Of a stretch of 64,000 nucleotides of DNA, positions 1-8,664 are shown piece after piece. Every line of letters begins with the position of its first letter. Position 1 is the first letter of the stretch. The stretch covers positions 3,224,001 through 3,288,000 of the forward strand of contig NZ_JAUSWW010000001.1 of the NCBI RefSeq assembly GCF_030815415.1, written 5' to 3'. The position numbers and the translations under genes are program-made. Below the pieces are notes generated by a model. The model saw only the letters and a program-made list of their open reading frames with translations, was not told where the DNA came from and ran no database searches. This stretch comes from Streptomyces canus (GTDB taxonomy: Bacteria; Actinomycetota; Actinomycetes; Streptomycetales; Streptomycetaceae).

Positions 1-863
1 ATCAGCGGTTTGCCCGGCGGCAGCAGACCCGCGACCGAGTGCACCGCCGTGACCTGGAGCGACTCCTCGCGGGTCAGCCGGGGCAGGACGGCGGGCAGCC
101 GCTCCGCGAGCATCGTCTTGCCGGCGCCGGGCGGGCCCTGGAGGAACAGATGGTGGCCGCCGGCCGCCGAGACCTCCACCGCCGTACGGGCCGAGAGCTG
201 GCCCACGACGTCGGCGAGGTCGTGGCCGTAGTCCTGCTGCGCGGCGCCCATGCTGTGCATCCCCGTGGCGGCGCCGGTGCCCGGCATCCGCAGGCCCGCC
301 ATGAGCGGGTCGGGGCGGCCCGGCTCGTCCGGCTCCTCGTCGGGGACCGGCTCGTCCGCGAGGACCGCGATCAGCTGTCGCAGACTGCGCACACCCAGCA
401 CGGAGACACCAGGTACCAGCGAGGCCTCGACGGCGGCGCACTCCGGCACGACGACCTGCTCATAGCCCGCGTCCGCGGCGGCCAGCACCGCCGGCAGGAT
501 GCCCCGGACCGGACGTACGCGCCCGTCGAGGCCCAGCTCTCCGATCATCACGATGTCGGCGAGCACCCGTGGGTCGATCCGCTCCGCGGCGCCGAGCACG
601 GCACACGCGATGGCGAGATCGAAGCCCGAGCCGGCCTTCGGCACCGACGCCGGGCTGAGCCCCACCGTCAGCTTCTTCTGCGGCCACCCGACACCCGAGT
701 TCACGACCGCCGCCCGAACCCGGTCCTTGCTCTCCGTAAGACTCTTGTCCGGCAGCCCCACCAACGTGAACGCCGCCACCCCCGGCTCCAGATCCGCCTG
801 GACCTCCACGACCACGCCCTCGACGCCCACCAGCGCCACCGAGCACGTACGAGCGAACCCCAT
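1..863 (-). CDS. YifB/ComM-family Mg-chelatase-like AAA+ ATPase, 3' part outside window
   Basis: About 287 codons are visible, read leftwards from an ATG at 861-863; the C-terminal half lies beyond base 1. The N-terminal part has the ChlI-like region (LVGLPD, LSPASVPKAGSGFDLAIA) typical of YifB/ComM proteins, and a Walker A motif GPPGAGKT lies near residue 242, just before the window edge. Family knowledge: Haemophilus ComM is a branch-migration helicase of natural transformation; the job in Streptomyces is not established. The start is one base after the stop of the upstream YraN gene, so the two are probably translationally coupled; YifB-YraN adjacency is common in actinobacteria. Confidence 0.9.
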   Translation of the reverse strand, partial: MGFARTCSVALVGVEGVVVEVQADLEPGVAAFTLVGLPDKSLTESKDRVRAAVVNSGVGWPQKKLTVGLSPASVPKAGSGFDLAIACAVLGAAERIDPRVLADIVMIGELGLDGRVRPVRGILPAVLAAADAGYEQVVVPECAAVEASLVPGVSVLGVRSLRQLIAVLADEPVPDEEPDEPGRPDPLMAGLRMPGTGAATGMHSMGAAQQDYGHDLADVVGQLSARTAVEVSAAGGHHLFLQGPPGAGKTMLAERLPAVLPRLTREESLQVTAVHSVAGLLPPGKPL

Positions 864-864
864 G

Positions 865-1236
865 TCAGGCCACCCCTCGCGCGTGCTCGACGACAGGTGC
901 GCCGCGGTTCGGGAGGACGACGCCCACGAGGTCGATCCGGACACCGCCCGGCGGTGCTCCTCCGTGGGCGTGGATCCAGCAGGCGGCGAGACCCCGCAGC
1001 CGCTCCGCCTTCTCAGGGGTGACGGCTGCCATCGGATGCTCGAAGGCACCCGTCCGGCGTGTCTTGACCTCGCAGACGACCAGGACGTCCCCGTCCCTCG
1101 CCACGATGTCGATCTCGCCCGTCCTGCCACAGCGCCAGTTGCGCTCCAGGACCGTCATCCCGGCTTCCGCCAGCTGCCGCGCGGCCAGCGTCTCGCCGTA
1201 CTTTCCCAGTGCACTGCGTGCCTGATGTGTGTTCAT
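865..1236 (-). CDS. UPF0102 (YraN) endonuclease-like protein
   Basis: A 123-residue protein of the YraN/UPF0102 family, which has a PD-(D/E)XK nuclease-like fold related to Holliday-junction resolvases; the cellular substrate is unknown. Visible family features are [10 protein letters not shown] near the N-terminus, the core [12 protein letters not shown] and the strand EVKTRR, which together supply the E-x-D...E-x-K acidic/lysine set. The ATG at 1234-1236 is chosen because a GGAGGTG ribosome site lies about 8 bases upstream; the frame stays open for ten more codons. It ends one base before the YifB start. Confidence 0.88.
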   Translation of the reverse strand: MNTHQARSALGKYGETLAARQLAEAGMTVLERNWRCGRTGEIDIVARDGDVLVVCEVKTRRTGAFEHPMAAVTPEKAERLRGLAACWIHAHGGAPPGGVRIDLVGVVLPNRGAPVVEHARGVA

Positions 1237-1274
1237 GTCGGCACCACCTCCGGCGCCAACCGTCACGCACAGCG

Positions 1275-1299
1275 GCCCACCAAGTTGATCTTGGTGGGC
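1275..1299 (-). terminator. Hairpin downstream of the DUF2469 gene
   Basis: A perfect 10-bp inverted repeat (gcccaccaag / cttggtgggc) with loop ttgat lies between the DUF2469 stop (1344) and the YraN start (1236). It may end or attenuate the long ribosomal/sip transcript before yraN-yifB. Confidence 0.6.
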
Positions 1300-1343
1300 T
1301 ACTCAGTGGTTGTGGAAAACTCCGTCACCCCGATGGGGCAACG

Positions 1344-1652
1344 TCAGCTGCCCGGGAGCTCCAGATCGCTCTTGTTGAGCTCCTCGATGTTCACGTCCTT
1401 GAACGTGAGCACCCGCACCTGTTTCACGAACCGAGCCGGCCGATACATGTCCCACACCCATGCATCCGCCATCGACACCTCGAAGAACACCTCACCCTGA
1501 ACCGAGTGCACCTGCATCTCGTAGTCATTGGTCAGATAGAAGCGCCGCTCGGTCTCGATCACGTACTTGAACAGACCGACGACATCGCGGTACTCCCGAT
1601 AGAGCTTCAGCTCCATCTCGGTCTCGTACTTCTCGAGGTCCTCGGCGCTCAT
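1344..1652 (-). CDS. DUF2469 family conserved actinobacterial protein
   Basis: A 102-residue acidic protein of the DUF2469 family, found next to signal peptidase and ribosomal genes in many actinobacteria; its function is unknown. The sequence opens MSAEDLEKYETEMELKLYRE and is rich in aromatic and charged residues (FKYVIETERRFYL), with no signal peptide or membrane segment. The ATG at 1650-1652 has the SD-like AAGGGG about 8 bases upstream. It follows the NUDIX gene in the same direction by 56 bases and is followed by a hairpin. Confidence 0.88.
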   Translation of the reverse strand: MSAEDLEKYETEMELKLYREYRDVVGLFKYVIETERRFYLTNDYEMQVHSVQGEVFFEVSMADAWVWDMYRPARFVKQVRVLTFKDVNIEELNKSDLELPGS

Positions 1653-1708
1653 GGCATGTTCCCCTTCAGCCGTGCGGTCCCACCATTGTGCGCCAGTCCC
1701 GTCAGCCC

Positions 1709-2233
1709 CTAGACGATTTCGGGGTCGAGGGTCACGGGCGTGGCCGGGGGACCTTCGTCGAGCAGCCTGCGGAGCAGCCCGGCGAGTCTGGTCGGATACA
1801 CCGTCTCATGTGCCTGGGTCAGTTCCTGACACGTCCACCAGCGCGCTCCGGCGACGCTGCGTCGCTCCAGCTCGGTCAGCGCCACGGCCCCGGGCACCAC
1901 ATCCGACGTCTTGGCCGTCCGGGCCAGGTAATACCACTCGTCCTGGTCCCACCGACGGCCCGCGAACGGGAAGGAGCACATCCGCCGCCACAGCACCGGA
2001 CCGAGTTCCACCTCGGTGATGCCGGTCTCCTCCTCGAGTTCCCGCAGAGCGGCCTGTTCACGAGTCTCGTCGCCCTCGATCCCGCCGCCCGGGGTGAACC
2101 ACCAGTCGTTCGTCGGATCGTCCGGCTCATGGCCGTGCAGCAGGAGGATGCGGTCGTCCGGGTCCAGCAGCACCACTCTGGCGACCTTGCGCAATCCGCC
2201 CTGGTAGGTGTCCGCCGAAGCCTCAGCGTGCAC
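1709..2233 (-). CDS. NUDIX hydrolase
   Basis: A 174-residue NUDIX pyrophosphohydrolase, presumably acting on a nucleoside diphosphate linked to another group; the substrate cannot be read from sequence. The complete Nudix box (G-x5-E-x7-RE-x2-EE-x-G-I) begins at GGIEGDETREQ and runs through RELEEETGI. The GTG at 2231-2233 is preferred: GGAG lies 7 bases upstream, and it starts 11 bases inside the end of sipZ, implying translational coupling. The frame is open upstream into sipZ, but those residues are low-complexity and overlap conserved sipZ sequence. Confidence 0.87.
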   Translation of the reverse strand: MHAEASADTYQGGLRKVARVVLLDPDDRILLLHGHEPDDPTNDWWFTPGGGIEGDETREQAALRELEEETGITEVELGPVLWRRMCSFPFAGRRWDQDEWYYLARTAKTSDVVPGAVALTELERRSVAGARWWTCQELTQAHETVYPTRLAGLLRRLLDEGPPATPVTLDPEIV

Positions 2234-3002
2234 CCACGGGCTCCGTCCGGGTCCGGGAACGGCCGCGGCCCAGCAGCTTGGCGACCGGGCCGTAGGCGCC
2301 GCCGCCGAGGACGAGCACCGCACCGGCCACGATCAGGATCGTGAGCGTCCGCAGCGGGCCCGGCGGGGAGAGCGCACCGAGCTTCTCGAAGCCCGTCGGT
2401 TCCTTCAGCATGCCGTTCATCGGCCAGACGACGGCGTCCACCCGGGCCGTCACGGCGGACCGCGCGACCGTGCCGCTGGCGGCGTCCGTCAGATGGGCGC
2501 TGGAGTCCAGGGAGCCCTGCCGCTCGTCACCCAGCAGGAACAGACGCCCCTCGGGAACCGTCACGGACGGGATGGTCTTCCACTCGGCCGCGCTGCCCGC
2601 GGGCAGATACGGCTCGTCGATCTGCTTGCCGTTGACGGTCAGCTTGCCGTCCGTGCAGCAGGCGACCGTGTCGCCGCCGACCGCGACCACGCGCTTGACC
2701 ACGGGGGCGTTGGACACCCAGGTCTTGTCGGTGAAGACGACGACATCGCCCCGGCGTATGTCACCGCCGTCGACACGCTGGGCCAGCACCCGGTTGCCGG
2801 CGTCGATGGTGGGCGCCATCGAGCTGGTGGGCACGGTGTACGGCCGGTAGACCACCGCTCCCCAGGCGAACCCGCCGAGGAACAGCACAAGGCCCAGCGC
2901 GACGGCCAGTCCGGACAGTCGCTGTCCGGTCCGGCTGCCCACCGGGCCCGTGTTCGTGCCTCCGCCGCGCGGGGCCGTGCGTGTCGTGCTCTCGCCACCC
3001 AT
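2223..3002 (-). CDS. sipZ: Type I signal peptidase SipZ
   Basis: A 259-residue signal peptidase I that removes signal peptides from secreted proteins on the outer face of the membrane. A membrane anchor lies near residues 29-48. The nucleophile is Ser61 in PTSSMAPTI, and the general base is Lys103 in VVKRVVAVGGD. A second hydrophobic segment near residues 220-240 (LTILIVAGAVLVLGGG) gives the two-anchor topology typical of three of the four Streptomyces Sip enzymes. It is the last of four tandem paralogues. It diverges most from the others, for example GDERQGSLDSS where they have GDHR-x-x-S-x-DSR. The ATG is at 3000-3002. Confidence 0.93.
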   Translation of the reverse strand: MGGESTTRTAPRGGGTNTGPVGSRTGQRLSGLAVALGLVLFLGGFAWGAVVYRPYTVPTSSMAPTIDAGNRVLAQRVDGGDIRRGDVVVFTDKTWVSNAPVVKRVVAVGGDTVACCTDGKLTVNGKQIDEPYLPAGSAAEWKTIPSVTVPEGRLFLLGDERQGSLDSSAHLTDAASGTVARSAVTARVDAVVWPMNGMLKEPTGFEKLGALSPPGPLRTLTILIVAGAVLVLGGGAYGPVAKLLGRGRSRTRTEPVGAR

Positions 3003-3098
3003 GGGTCCGCACCCTACCCGGCGGTACCGGACGCGGTCAGCCCCTCACCAGCGACGAAGGTCACCCGCTCCGTAAAGGTTTCCCCCTGGGTCAGCCGG

Positions 3099-4055
3099 TC
3101 AGCGGGTCTCGGCCGGCGCGATCCTGCGCCGGCGCCACAGCACCACCGGCACCACACCCGCGAGCGCGAGGCCCTGCGGGGCCGCCGACAGGGCGGTGGA
3201 GGCGGCGGACCGCGCGCTCAGATCCTGGTCGAAGGTGTCCGGGACCGGCAGCGTGCCCCAGCGGTTGATCGGCCAGGCCTTCACGATGGCGCGTCCGACG
3301 ACCTCGTCGACCGGGACCATGCCGTGGTACTTGTCGTCCTGGTTGTACCGCGAGTCACGCGAGTTCTGTCGGTGGTCGCCCATGACCCAGATGTAGCCCT
3401 CGGGCACCTTGACCTTGAACTGGCCGCCGAAGTCGTCGACCGTGCACGGTGTGTTGCCGGGGTAGACGTACGGCTCGTTCAGTGCCTTGCCATTGACCTT
3501 CAGCGGACCGGTCCCCTTGCACTCAACCGTGTCTCCACCGACCCCGATCACGCGCTTGATCAGGTCCTTCTCCTCCACCGATGGCATCAGACCGATCCAG
3601 CTGAGGAACGTCTGCACCGCGTTGGGATCGGGCGTCGGCTCGCCCCTGAGCCAGTTGCCGGGGTCGTGGAAGACGACGACCTCGCCGCGCTCGGGCTCGG
3701 AACCGAACCACGGGGTGAGCTTGTCGACCAGGACGCGGTCACCCTGCTGGAGGGTGTTCTGCATCGAGTCGGACGGGATCGAGAACGCCTGCACCAGAAA
3801 CGTCTTGATCAGCAGCGCCAGGACGAGCGCGATGCCGATCAGGATCGGCAGTTCCTTCCAGAAGGAGCGCTGGGTCTTCTGCTTGGGGGCCGAGTCGCCC
3901 GGCCCGTCGTCCCCGGGCTGTGTCCGCTCGTCCGCCGCGGAGTCACTCCCGGAGGTCACGGCGTCGTCCGTGGCCGGGTCGGGCGCGTCCACGGGGCGTC
4001 CGCGGTGCTCCTCGCCGTCGTGCCCGGACCGTGCGCCAACCGCCACATCCCCCAC
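3099..4055 (-). CDS. sipY: Type I signal peptidase SipY
   Basis: A 318-residue signal peptidase I. A long acidic cytoplasmic N-terminus (to about residue 63) precedes a membrane anchor (ELPILIGIALVLALLIK). Catalytic Ser97 lies in PSDSMQNTL and the lysine in LIKRVIGVGGD; box E is MGDHRQNSRDS. A second hydrophobic stretch near the C-terminus (LALAGVVPVVLW) is followed by RRRR. The start is GTG at 4053-4055 with an AAGGAG site 5 bases upstream. This places it 113 bases inside the 3' end of sipX, an unusually long same-strand overlap. In S. coelicolor and S. lividans, SipY is one of the major Sip enzymes. Confidence 0.93.
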   Translation of the reverse strand: MGDVAVGARSGHDGEEHRGRPVDAPDPATDDAVTSGSDSAADERTQPGDDGPGDSAPKQKTQRSFWKELPILIGIALVLALLIKTFLVQAFSIPSDSMQNTLQQGDRVLVDKLTPWFGSEPERGEVVVFHDPGNWLRGEPTPDPNAVQTFLSWIGLMPSVEEKDLIKRVIGVGGDTVECKGTGPLKVNGKALNEPYVYPGNTPCTVDDFGGQFKVKVPEGYIWVMGDHRQNSRDSRYNQDDKYHGMVPVDEVVGRAIVKAWPINRWGTLPVPDTFDQDLSARSAASTALSAAPQGLALAGVVPVVLWRRRRIAPAETR

Positions 4056-5037
4056 GCCAACTCCTTACTCTGTGCCGCCGCCTGCCCCATGTACGGCGCA
4101 GGCCCACCACTCCCATAACGAGCGGGAGTTCCGCAGGGCTCGGGAGCTGGATCGTTCCGTTCGGATCGTCGGAGGCAACCCTATGCGACAGTTGGGGAGC
4201 CGCAGTCGACGCGGCGGCCGAGTCGGTAATGGATGAGTATGTTTTCGGCTCGTCGAGGCTGTTCCAGTGGCCGAAGGGCCAGGCGATGACCCTCGCCCGT
4301 CCCACCACCGAGTCCTCGGAGACCGTACCGCCGTAGTCGGTGTTCTGATGCGCGCGGGAGTCCGCGGAGTTGGCCCGGTGATCGCCCATCACCCACAACC
4401 GCCCCTGCGGGACGGTGATGTCGAACTCCTGCGTCGACGGTGCGTTGCCGGGATAGAGGTAGTCGCCCTCGGTGAGCGGGACGCCGTTGACGGTGACACG
4501 GCCTTCCGCGTCACAGCACTTGACCCGGTCCCCGCCGACGCCGACGACGCGCTTGATGAGGTCCTTCTCGTTGTCGGACGGCAGCAGGCCGATGAAGGTG
4601 AGCCCCTCCTTGATCTGCTTGATGACGACGGGGTCTTCCTTCTTCGTCGTCGTCTGCTCGTCCTGCAGCCAGCCGCCCGGGTCCTTGAAGACCACGACGT
4701 CCCCGCGCTGCGGCTTGGAGCCGAACCACGGGGTGAGCTTGTCGACCAGCACCCGGTCGCCGATCTGGATCGTCTGCTCCATGGAGCCGGACGGGATCAC
4801 GAAGGCCTGCACGAGGAAGGTCTTCAGCACCAGGGCTATCAGCACGGCGACACCGACGAGAAGCGGTATCTCCTTGGCGGCGGAGCGCCTGCGGCGCCGC
4901 TTGACCTTGCGCTGGAGCTTGCGCCGCTCCGCGCGCGTACGACCGCCGGAGGGACTGGAGGCGCGCCGGACACCGGTGGGCAGAAGGTTGTCGGCGGCGT
5001 CGCTGGGCACACCGCGCGGTTTGCCGCGATTACCCAT
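3943..5037 (-). CDS. sipX: Type I signal peptidase SipX with basic C-terminal extension
   Basis: A 364-residue signal peptidase I. The N-terminus holds a strongly basic patch (residues 33-55), then the membrane anchor PLLVGVAVLIALVLK, nucleophile Ser85 (PSGSMEQTI) and Lys162 (LIKRVVGVGGD). Box E is MGDHRANSADS. After the second hydrophobic segment (ELPLVMGVVGL) the frame runs on for some 60 Arg/Gly-rich residues, the last 37 of which overlap the sipY start. Such a tail is unusual for the enzyme and may be dispensable. The ATG at 5035-5037 is chosen because it overlaps the sipW stop by 8 bases; the frame is open further upstream. Confidence 0.9.
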   Translation of the reverse strand: MGNRGKPRGVPSDAADNLLPTGVRRASSPSGGRTRAERRKLQRKVKRRRRRSAAKEIPLLVGVAVLIALVLKTFLVQAFVIPSGSMEQTIQIGDRVLVDKLTPWFGSKPQRGDVVVFKDPGGWLQDEQTTTKKEDPVVIKQIKEGLTFIGLLPSDNEKDLIKRVVGVGGDRVKCCDAEGRVTVNGVPLTEGDYLYPGNAPSTQEFDITVPQGRLWVMGDHRANSADSRAHQNTDYGGTVSEDSVVGRARVIAWPFGHWNSLDEPKTYSSITDSAAASTAAPQLSHRVASDDPNGTIQLPSPAELPLVMGVVGLRRTWGRRRHRVRSWRGGCGGWRTVRARRRGAPRTPRGRARPGHGRRRDLRE

Positions 5038-5746
5038 CGGCACCTGCCGCGGCGGGCACCCGCGCGTAGGCGCCGGGTCGGTGCAGCCGGGTCCAGTGCG
5101 CGGTCGGCCATACGATCCAGTCGGCACGGCCGATCACCTCGGTCACGGGGATCATGCCGCCGCCGGGCGAGCCCAGGTGGTCGCGGGAGTCGCTGGACTC
5201 GCCGCGGTGGTCACCGAGGACGAAGAGGGTGCCGTCGGGGACGACGACGTCGAAGTCCACCGAGGACGGAGAGTCACCGGGATACAGGAACGACGACTCG
5301 TCGACCGACCGGCCGTTCACCTGGATCCTCCCCTCCTTGTCGCAGCAGACCACGTGGTCTCCCCCCACACCCACGACCCGTTTGATGTAGTCCGCATCCC
5401 CGAAATACCCGGTTCCGTCGAACACCACTACATCTCCGCGCCGCGGCTCGGCACCGAAACGGTACGCCAACTTATTTACGAGAACCCGGTCCCCGATCCT
5501 CAATCCGTTTTCCATGGATCCGCTGGGAATCTGGAACGGCTGCGCCACGAAAGCGTTGAGGGACAGCAAAAACAGCAGGCAGACCAACAGGGTCAGGCTG
5601 ATCCGGCCGCCGGGAAGCCACTGGGTGATCCACGACGCCAACACGAAGCGCGACCGTCCCTCCTGACCCTCTGTGTCCGAGATCTCCTCGGATTCGGAAG
5701 GGCGGGAGGAGCGGTCGCGCTCCGTCTGCTGTGCTTCGGTGTCCAT
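5030..5746 (-). CDS. sipW: Type I signal peptidase SipW
   Basis: A 238-residue signal peptidase I. An acidic N-terminus is followed by one membrane anchor (residues 49-66, LTLLVCLLFLLSL). Catalytic Ser77 lies in PSGSMENGL and Lys122 in YIKRVVGVGGD; box E is LGDHRGESSDS. It lacks the C-terminal second anchor of its three neighbours, so it should have one membrane span. It is the first sip gene of the cluster, 47 bases after rplS, and its stop overlaps the sipX start. Confidence 0.93.
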   Translation of the reverse strand: MDTEAQQTERDRSSRPSESEEISDTEGQEGRSRFVLASWITQWLPGGRISLTLLVCLLFLLSLNAFVAQPFQIPSGSMENGLRIGDRVLVNKLAYRFGAEPRRGDVVVFDGTGYFGDADYIKRVVGVGGDHVVCCDKEGRIQVNGRSVDESSFLYPGDSPSSVDFDVVVPDGTLFVLGDHRGESSDSRDHLGSPGGGMIPVTEVIGRADWIVWPTAHWTRLHRPGAYARVPAAAGADG

Positions 5747-5793
5747 CGGGGCCAGATGCTATCCGGCCCCTCTGTGGACCCCGGAAGGCGAGA

Positions 5794-6144
5794 TCAGTTG
5801 TCGCGCTTCTCCTTGATCTTCGCGGCCTTGCCGCGCAGCTCACGGAGGTAGTACAGCTTGGCGCGACGCACGTCACCGCGGGTCACGAGCTCGATCTTCT
5901 CGACGATCGGGGTGTGCACCGGGAAGGTGCGCTCCACGCCGACGGAGAACGAGACCTTGCGGACCGTGAAGGTCTCGCGGACACCGGCGCCCTGGCGACG
6001 GATGACTACGCCCTTGAACTGCTGCACACGGGAGCGGTTGCCCTCGATGACGCGGACGTGGACGTTGACGGTGTCACCCGGGCGGAAGGCCGGGATGTCG
6101 GTGCGCAGCGACGCGCTGTCGACGGAGTCGAGCAGGTGAGACAT
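5794..6144 (-). CDS. rplS: 50S ribosomal protein L19
   Basis: A 116-residue L19, which sits at the interface of the two ribosomal subunits. The characteristic [17 protein letters not shown] and [15 protein letters not shown] are present, and the protein ends in a basic helix ([18 protein letters not shown]). The start is ATG at 6142-6144 (MSHLLDSVD), giving the family length; the frame is open for nine more codons. It is last of the rpsP-khpA-rimM-trmD-rplS ribosome biogenesis group and 133 bases after trmD. Confidence 0.97.
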   Translation of the reverse strand: MSHLLDSVDSASLRTDIPAFRPGDTVNVHVRVIEGNRSRVQQFKGVVIRRQGAGVRETFTVRKVSFSVGVERTFPVHTPIVEKIELVTRGDVRRAKLYYLRELRGKAAKIKEKRDN

Positions 6145-6277
6145 TTCGTCTGCTTTCTTCACCCATGCCACAGGTCATAGGCGGTAGCTAGGTGTATCGG
6201 AGGATGCTGTCCGTGCCGGGGCGGGCGTCGTGTCCCCCTGTGGCAGGGGCGCACGCCGGACGACGCACAACAGCGAC

Positions 6278-7111
6278 CTATTGTTCCACGTCGTCGACCC
6301 GACGCCAAAATCGGCCGTACGGCTCCCCTGCCGGATCGGGCGCCCAGCCCAGGATGGAGAGCATCTCGCGGTCCTTCTTGTCAAAGGCCTTGGGGTCGCA
6401 GCGCTCGATGAGGTCGGGCCGGTTGGCCGAGGTGCGCTTGAGCGCCTCGTCGCGCCGCCAGCGGGCGATCTTGCCGTGGTGGCCGCTGAGCAGCGTCTCC
6501 GGGATCTCCCGGCCGCGCCACCGGGGCGGCTTGGTGTAGACGGGGCCCTCCAGGAGGTTCGCCATGGCCCCGGGTGCGAAGGAGTCGTCCCGGTGGGACT
6601 CGGCGTTGCCCAGGACACCGGGCAGCAGCCGGGCCACGGCCTCCGTGACGACGAGGACGGCCGCCTCGCCGCCGGCGAGGACGTAGTCGCCGATGGAGAC
6701 CTCGTAGACGGGCATCCGGGTCGCGTACTCGTCGATGACGCGGCGGTCGATGCCCTCGTAGCGGGCGGGCGTGAAGACCAGCCAGGGCCGCTCGGAGAGC
6801 TCCACGGCGAGTTCCTGGGTGAAGGGACGGCCGCTGGGCGTGGGAACGATGAGCGCGGGCGCGTGCGAGCCCGTGTCATAGCCGTCGGCCAGCACGGAGT
6901 CCAGCGCGTCCCCCCACGGGTCGGTCTTCATGACCATGCCGGGGCCGCCGCCGTACGGGGTGTCGTCGACGGTGTTGTGGCGGTCGTACGTCCAGTCGCG
7001 CAGGTCGTGGACGTGGACGTTCAGCTGTCCACGCGCGCGTGCCTTGCCGACGAGGGAGACGTTCAGCGGTTCGAGGTACTCGGGGAAGATCGTGACGACG
7101 TCGAGCCTCAT
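6278..7111 (-). CDS. trmD: tRNA (guanine37-N1)-methyltransferase
   Basis: A 277-residue SPOUT-class enzyme that methylates G37 of tRNAs from S-adenosylmethionine and prevents frameshifting. The N-terminal [13 protein letters not shown] and the knot-forming SAM site ([26 protein letters not shown]) are intact, as is [14 protein letters not shown] sequence ([14 protein letters not shown]) near the C-terminus. The ATG overlaps the rimM stop by four bases (ATGA), typical translational coupling. Confidence 0.97.
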   Translation of the reverse strand: MRLDVVTIFPEYLEPLNVSLVGKARARGQLNVHVHDLRDWTYDRHNTVDDTPYGGGPGMVMKTDPWGDALDSVLADGYDTGSHAPALIVPTPSGRPFTQELAVELSERPWLVFTPARYEGIDRRVIDEYATRMPVYEVSIGDYVLAGGEAAVLVVTEAVARLLPGVLGNAESHRDDSFAPGAMANLLEGPVYTKPPRWRGREIPETLLSGHHGKIARWRRDEALKRTSANRPDLIERCDPKAFDKKDREMLSILGWAPDPAGEPYGRFWRRVDDVEQ

Positions 7112-7653
7112 GCGCTGTCTTCCTTGGACGACACGATCTCGGCCTGGTCGTCGATCAGCCCCGGCGGCGGGTCGATCACCGCCCGCTGCTCCTCGAGGTC
7201 GATCTCGGTGACGATCGACTCGACGAAGGGGATCATCACCTCGCTGCCGTCGGGACGCTCGACGATGAACAGGTCCTGGGAGGGCAGGTGCGAGATCTCG
7301 GTGATCCGGCCGACCTCCACACCGTCCTTGGTCACCACGTCCAGGTCCATCAGCTGGTGGTCGTAGTACTCGTCCTCCTCCTCGGGCAGCTCCTCCGGGT
7401 CCACCTCGGCGATCAGGAGGGTGTTGCGGAGGGCCTCCGCGCCGGAGCGGTCCTTCACGCCCTCGAAGCGCAGGAGGAGGCGTCCGCTGTGGACGCGGCC
7501 GGTCTCGATGGTGAGGGGGCCGGTGGAGGCGGGGTCCGTGAGCAGTACGGCGCCGGGCCCGAGCCTGAGCTCCGGCTCGTCGGTGCGGACCTCCACGGTG
7601 ACCTCGCCCTTGATGCCGTGGGCACGGCCGATGCGAGCGACTACCAGCTGCAC
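7108..7653 (-). CDS. rimM: 16S rRNA processing protein RimM
   Basis: A 181-residue RimM, which helps mature the 30S head and binds S19. The N-terminal [18 protein letters not shown] barrel and the C-terminal PRC-barrel part ([16 protein letters not shown]) are present. An acidic insertion ([10 protein letters not shown]) sits between them, common in actinobacteria. The start is GTG at 7651-7653. The stop overlaps the trmD start; upstream, an 84-base gap carrying a hairpin separates it from khpA. Confidence 0.96.
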   Translation of the reverse strand: MQLVVARIGRAHGIKGEVTVEVRTDEPELRLGPGAVLLTDPASTGPLTIETGRVHSGRLLLRFEGVKDRSGAEALRNTLLIAEVDPEELPEEEDEYYDHQLMDLDVVTKDGVEVGRITEISHLPSQDLFIVERPDGSEVMIPFVESIVTEIDLEEQRAVIDPPPGLIDDQAEIVSSKEDSA

Positions 7654-7681
7654 TGTGCTTGTTCTCCTGTAGGTACGACTA

Positions 7682-7717
7682 CGGGCCGGGGACGGCCCAG
7701 TGGCCCTCCCCGGCCCG
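7682..7717 (-). terminator. Strong hairpin between khpA and rimM
   Basis: An 11-bp perfect inverted repeat (cgggccgggga / tccccggcccg) encloses a smaller ggcc/ggcc repeat. It lies inside the ribosomal operon, 29 bases before the rimM GTG and without a T-run, so it may partly terminate or stabilise the rpsP-khpA message rather than end it. Confidence 0.5.
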
Positions 7718-7737
7718 AGCCGGTGCTGCGTTTGGCG

Positions 7738-7977
7738 TCAGCGGACGTGGTCGACGTCGACGAGGTCGACGCGGACACCACGGCCGCCGATGGCGCCCAC
7801 GACGGTACGCAGAGCGCGTGCGGTGCGGCCGTTGCGACCGATCACCTTGCCGAGGTCGTCGGGGTGGACCCGGACCTCCAGCACTCGCCCACGACGCAGA
7901 TCGCGTGAGGCGACCTGCACATCGTCAGGGTTGTCGACGATGCCCTTCACGAGGTGCTCGAGAGCCTCCTCGAGCAT
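7738..7977 (-). CDS. khpA: KH-domain RNA-binding protein KhpA
   Basis: A 79-residue single-KH-domain protein. The G-x-x-G loop is visible as IGRNGRTARALR, preceded by VRVHPDDLGKV. In firmicutes, KhpA pairs with KhpB to bind small and messenger RNAs; here it is placed, as usual, between rpsP and rimM. The ATG starts two bases after the rpsP stop, with GAGG supplied by the end of rpsP. Confidence 0.94.
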   Translation of the reverse strand: MLEEALEHLVKGIVDNPDDVQVASRDLRRGRVLEVRVHPDDLGKVIGRNGRTARALRTVVGAIGGRGVRVDLVDVDHVR

Positions 7978-7979
7978 GC

Positions 7980-8399
7980 TCAGGCCTCGGTCGACTCGGA
8001 CTCGGCGGCAGCCTCGTCCTTCTTCTCAGCCTTCTTCTTCTGGGTGATGGCCTCACCCTTGCCCTCGTCGTCGCCACCGAGGGCGTCGAACACCGGGCGC
8101 GTGGCCTTCGGCTCGGCCACGAGCAGCGGAGCCGGGGCGGGCAGGCCCTTGAACTTCTGCCAGTCGCCGGTCAGCTTCAGGATGGCGAGGACGGGCTCGG
8201 TCGGCTGCGCGCCGACACCCAGCCAGTACTGCGCGCGCTCCGAGTCGACCTCGATGCGCGAGGGGTTCTGCACCGGGTGGTACAGGCCGATCTCCTCGAT
8301 CGCACGGCCGTCACGACGGGTGCGGGAGTCGGCGATGACGATGCGGTAGTGAGGCGAACGGATCTTGCCCAGACGCTTCAGCTTGATCTTGACTGCCAC
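7980..8399 (-). CDS. rpsP: 30S ribosomal protein S16
   Basis: A 139-residue S16. The conserved N-terminal domain ([19 protein letters not shown] ... IEEIGLYHP) is followed by an actinobacterial extension ending in a charged Lys/Glu/Ala tail ([15 protein letters not shown]). The start is GTG at 8397-8399 with AGGAG about 11 bases upstream. It is the first gene of the ribosomal group; the 265 bases upstream contain no gene and presumably the promoter. Confidence 0.97.
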   Translation of the reverse strand: MAVKIKLKRLGKIRSPHYRIVIADSRTRRDGRAIEEIGLYHPVQNPSRIEVDSERAQYWLGVGAQPTEPVLAILKLTGDWQKFKGLPAPAPLLVAEPKATRPVFDALGGDDEGKGEAITQKKKAEKKDEAAAESESTEA

Positions 8400-8581
8400 G
8401 GGAGTGGGTTCTCCTGGATTTGACGTGGTTGGGCACGGCGAGATTGCCGCGTGGGGTTGCGGTACCCGAGTGCCCGATGGACGCGTCAGCCGGAGGCGAG
8501 AGGGTTCCTGTGCGGCTGTCGAGTACAGCTAGCCATTGTGCCATACCCGGCGGGTCGCGTCGGACGGAGCCCGCGGCGGGC

Positions 8582-8622
8582 ACGCCTGAGGGGCACCCGG
8601 CAGCGCAGGGTGCCCCAGGCGT
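8582..8622 (-). terminator. Terminator after the HEXXH zinc protein gene
   Basis: A 15-bp inverted repeat with a two-base bulge (acgcct-ga-ggggcaccc / gggtgccccaggcgt), 9-base loop, begins 43 bases beyond the stop at 8665. It separates this gene from the rpsP promoter region. Confidence 0.65.
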
Positions 8623-8664
8623 CGTTCCGGCACCCACGAGATGCCGGTACTCCACCGGCCGCGG

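Noticed and set aside
6235..6249. Hairpin cccctg-tgg-cagggg between trmD and rplS as a terminator
   Set aside because: Only six pairs, no T-run, and inside a ribosomal operon; too weak to call.
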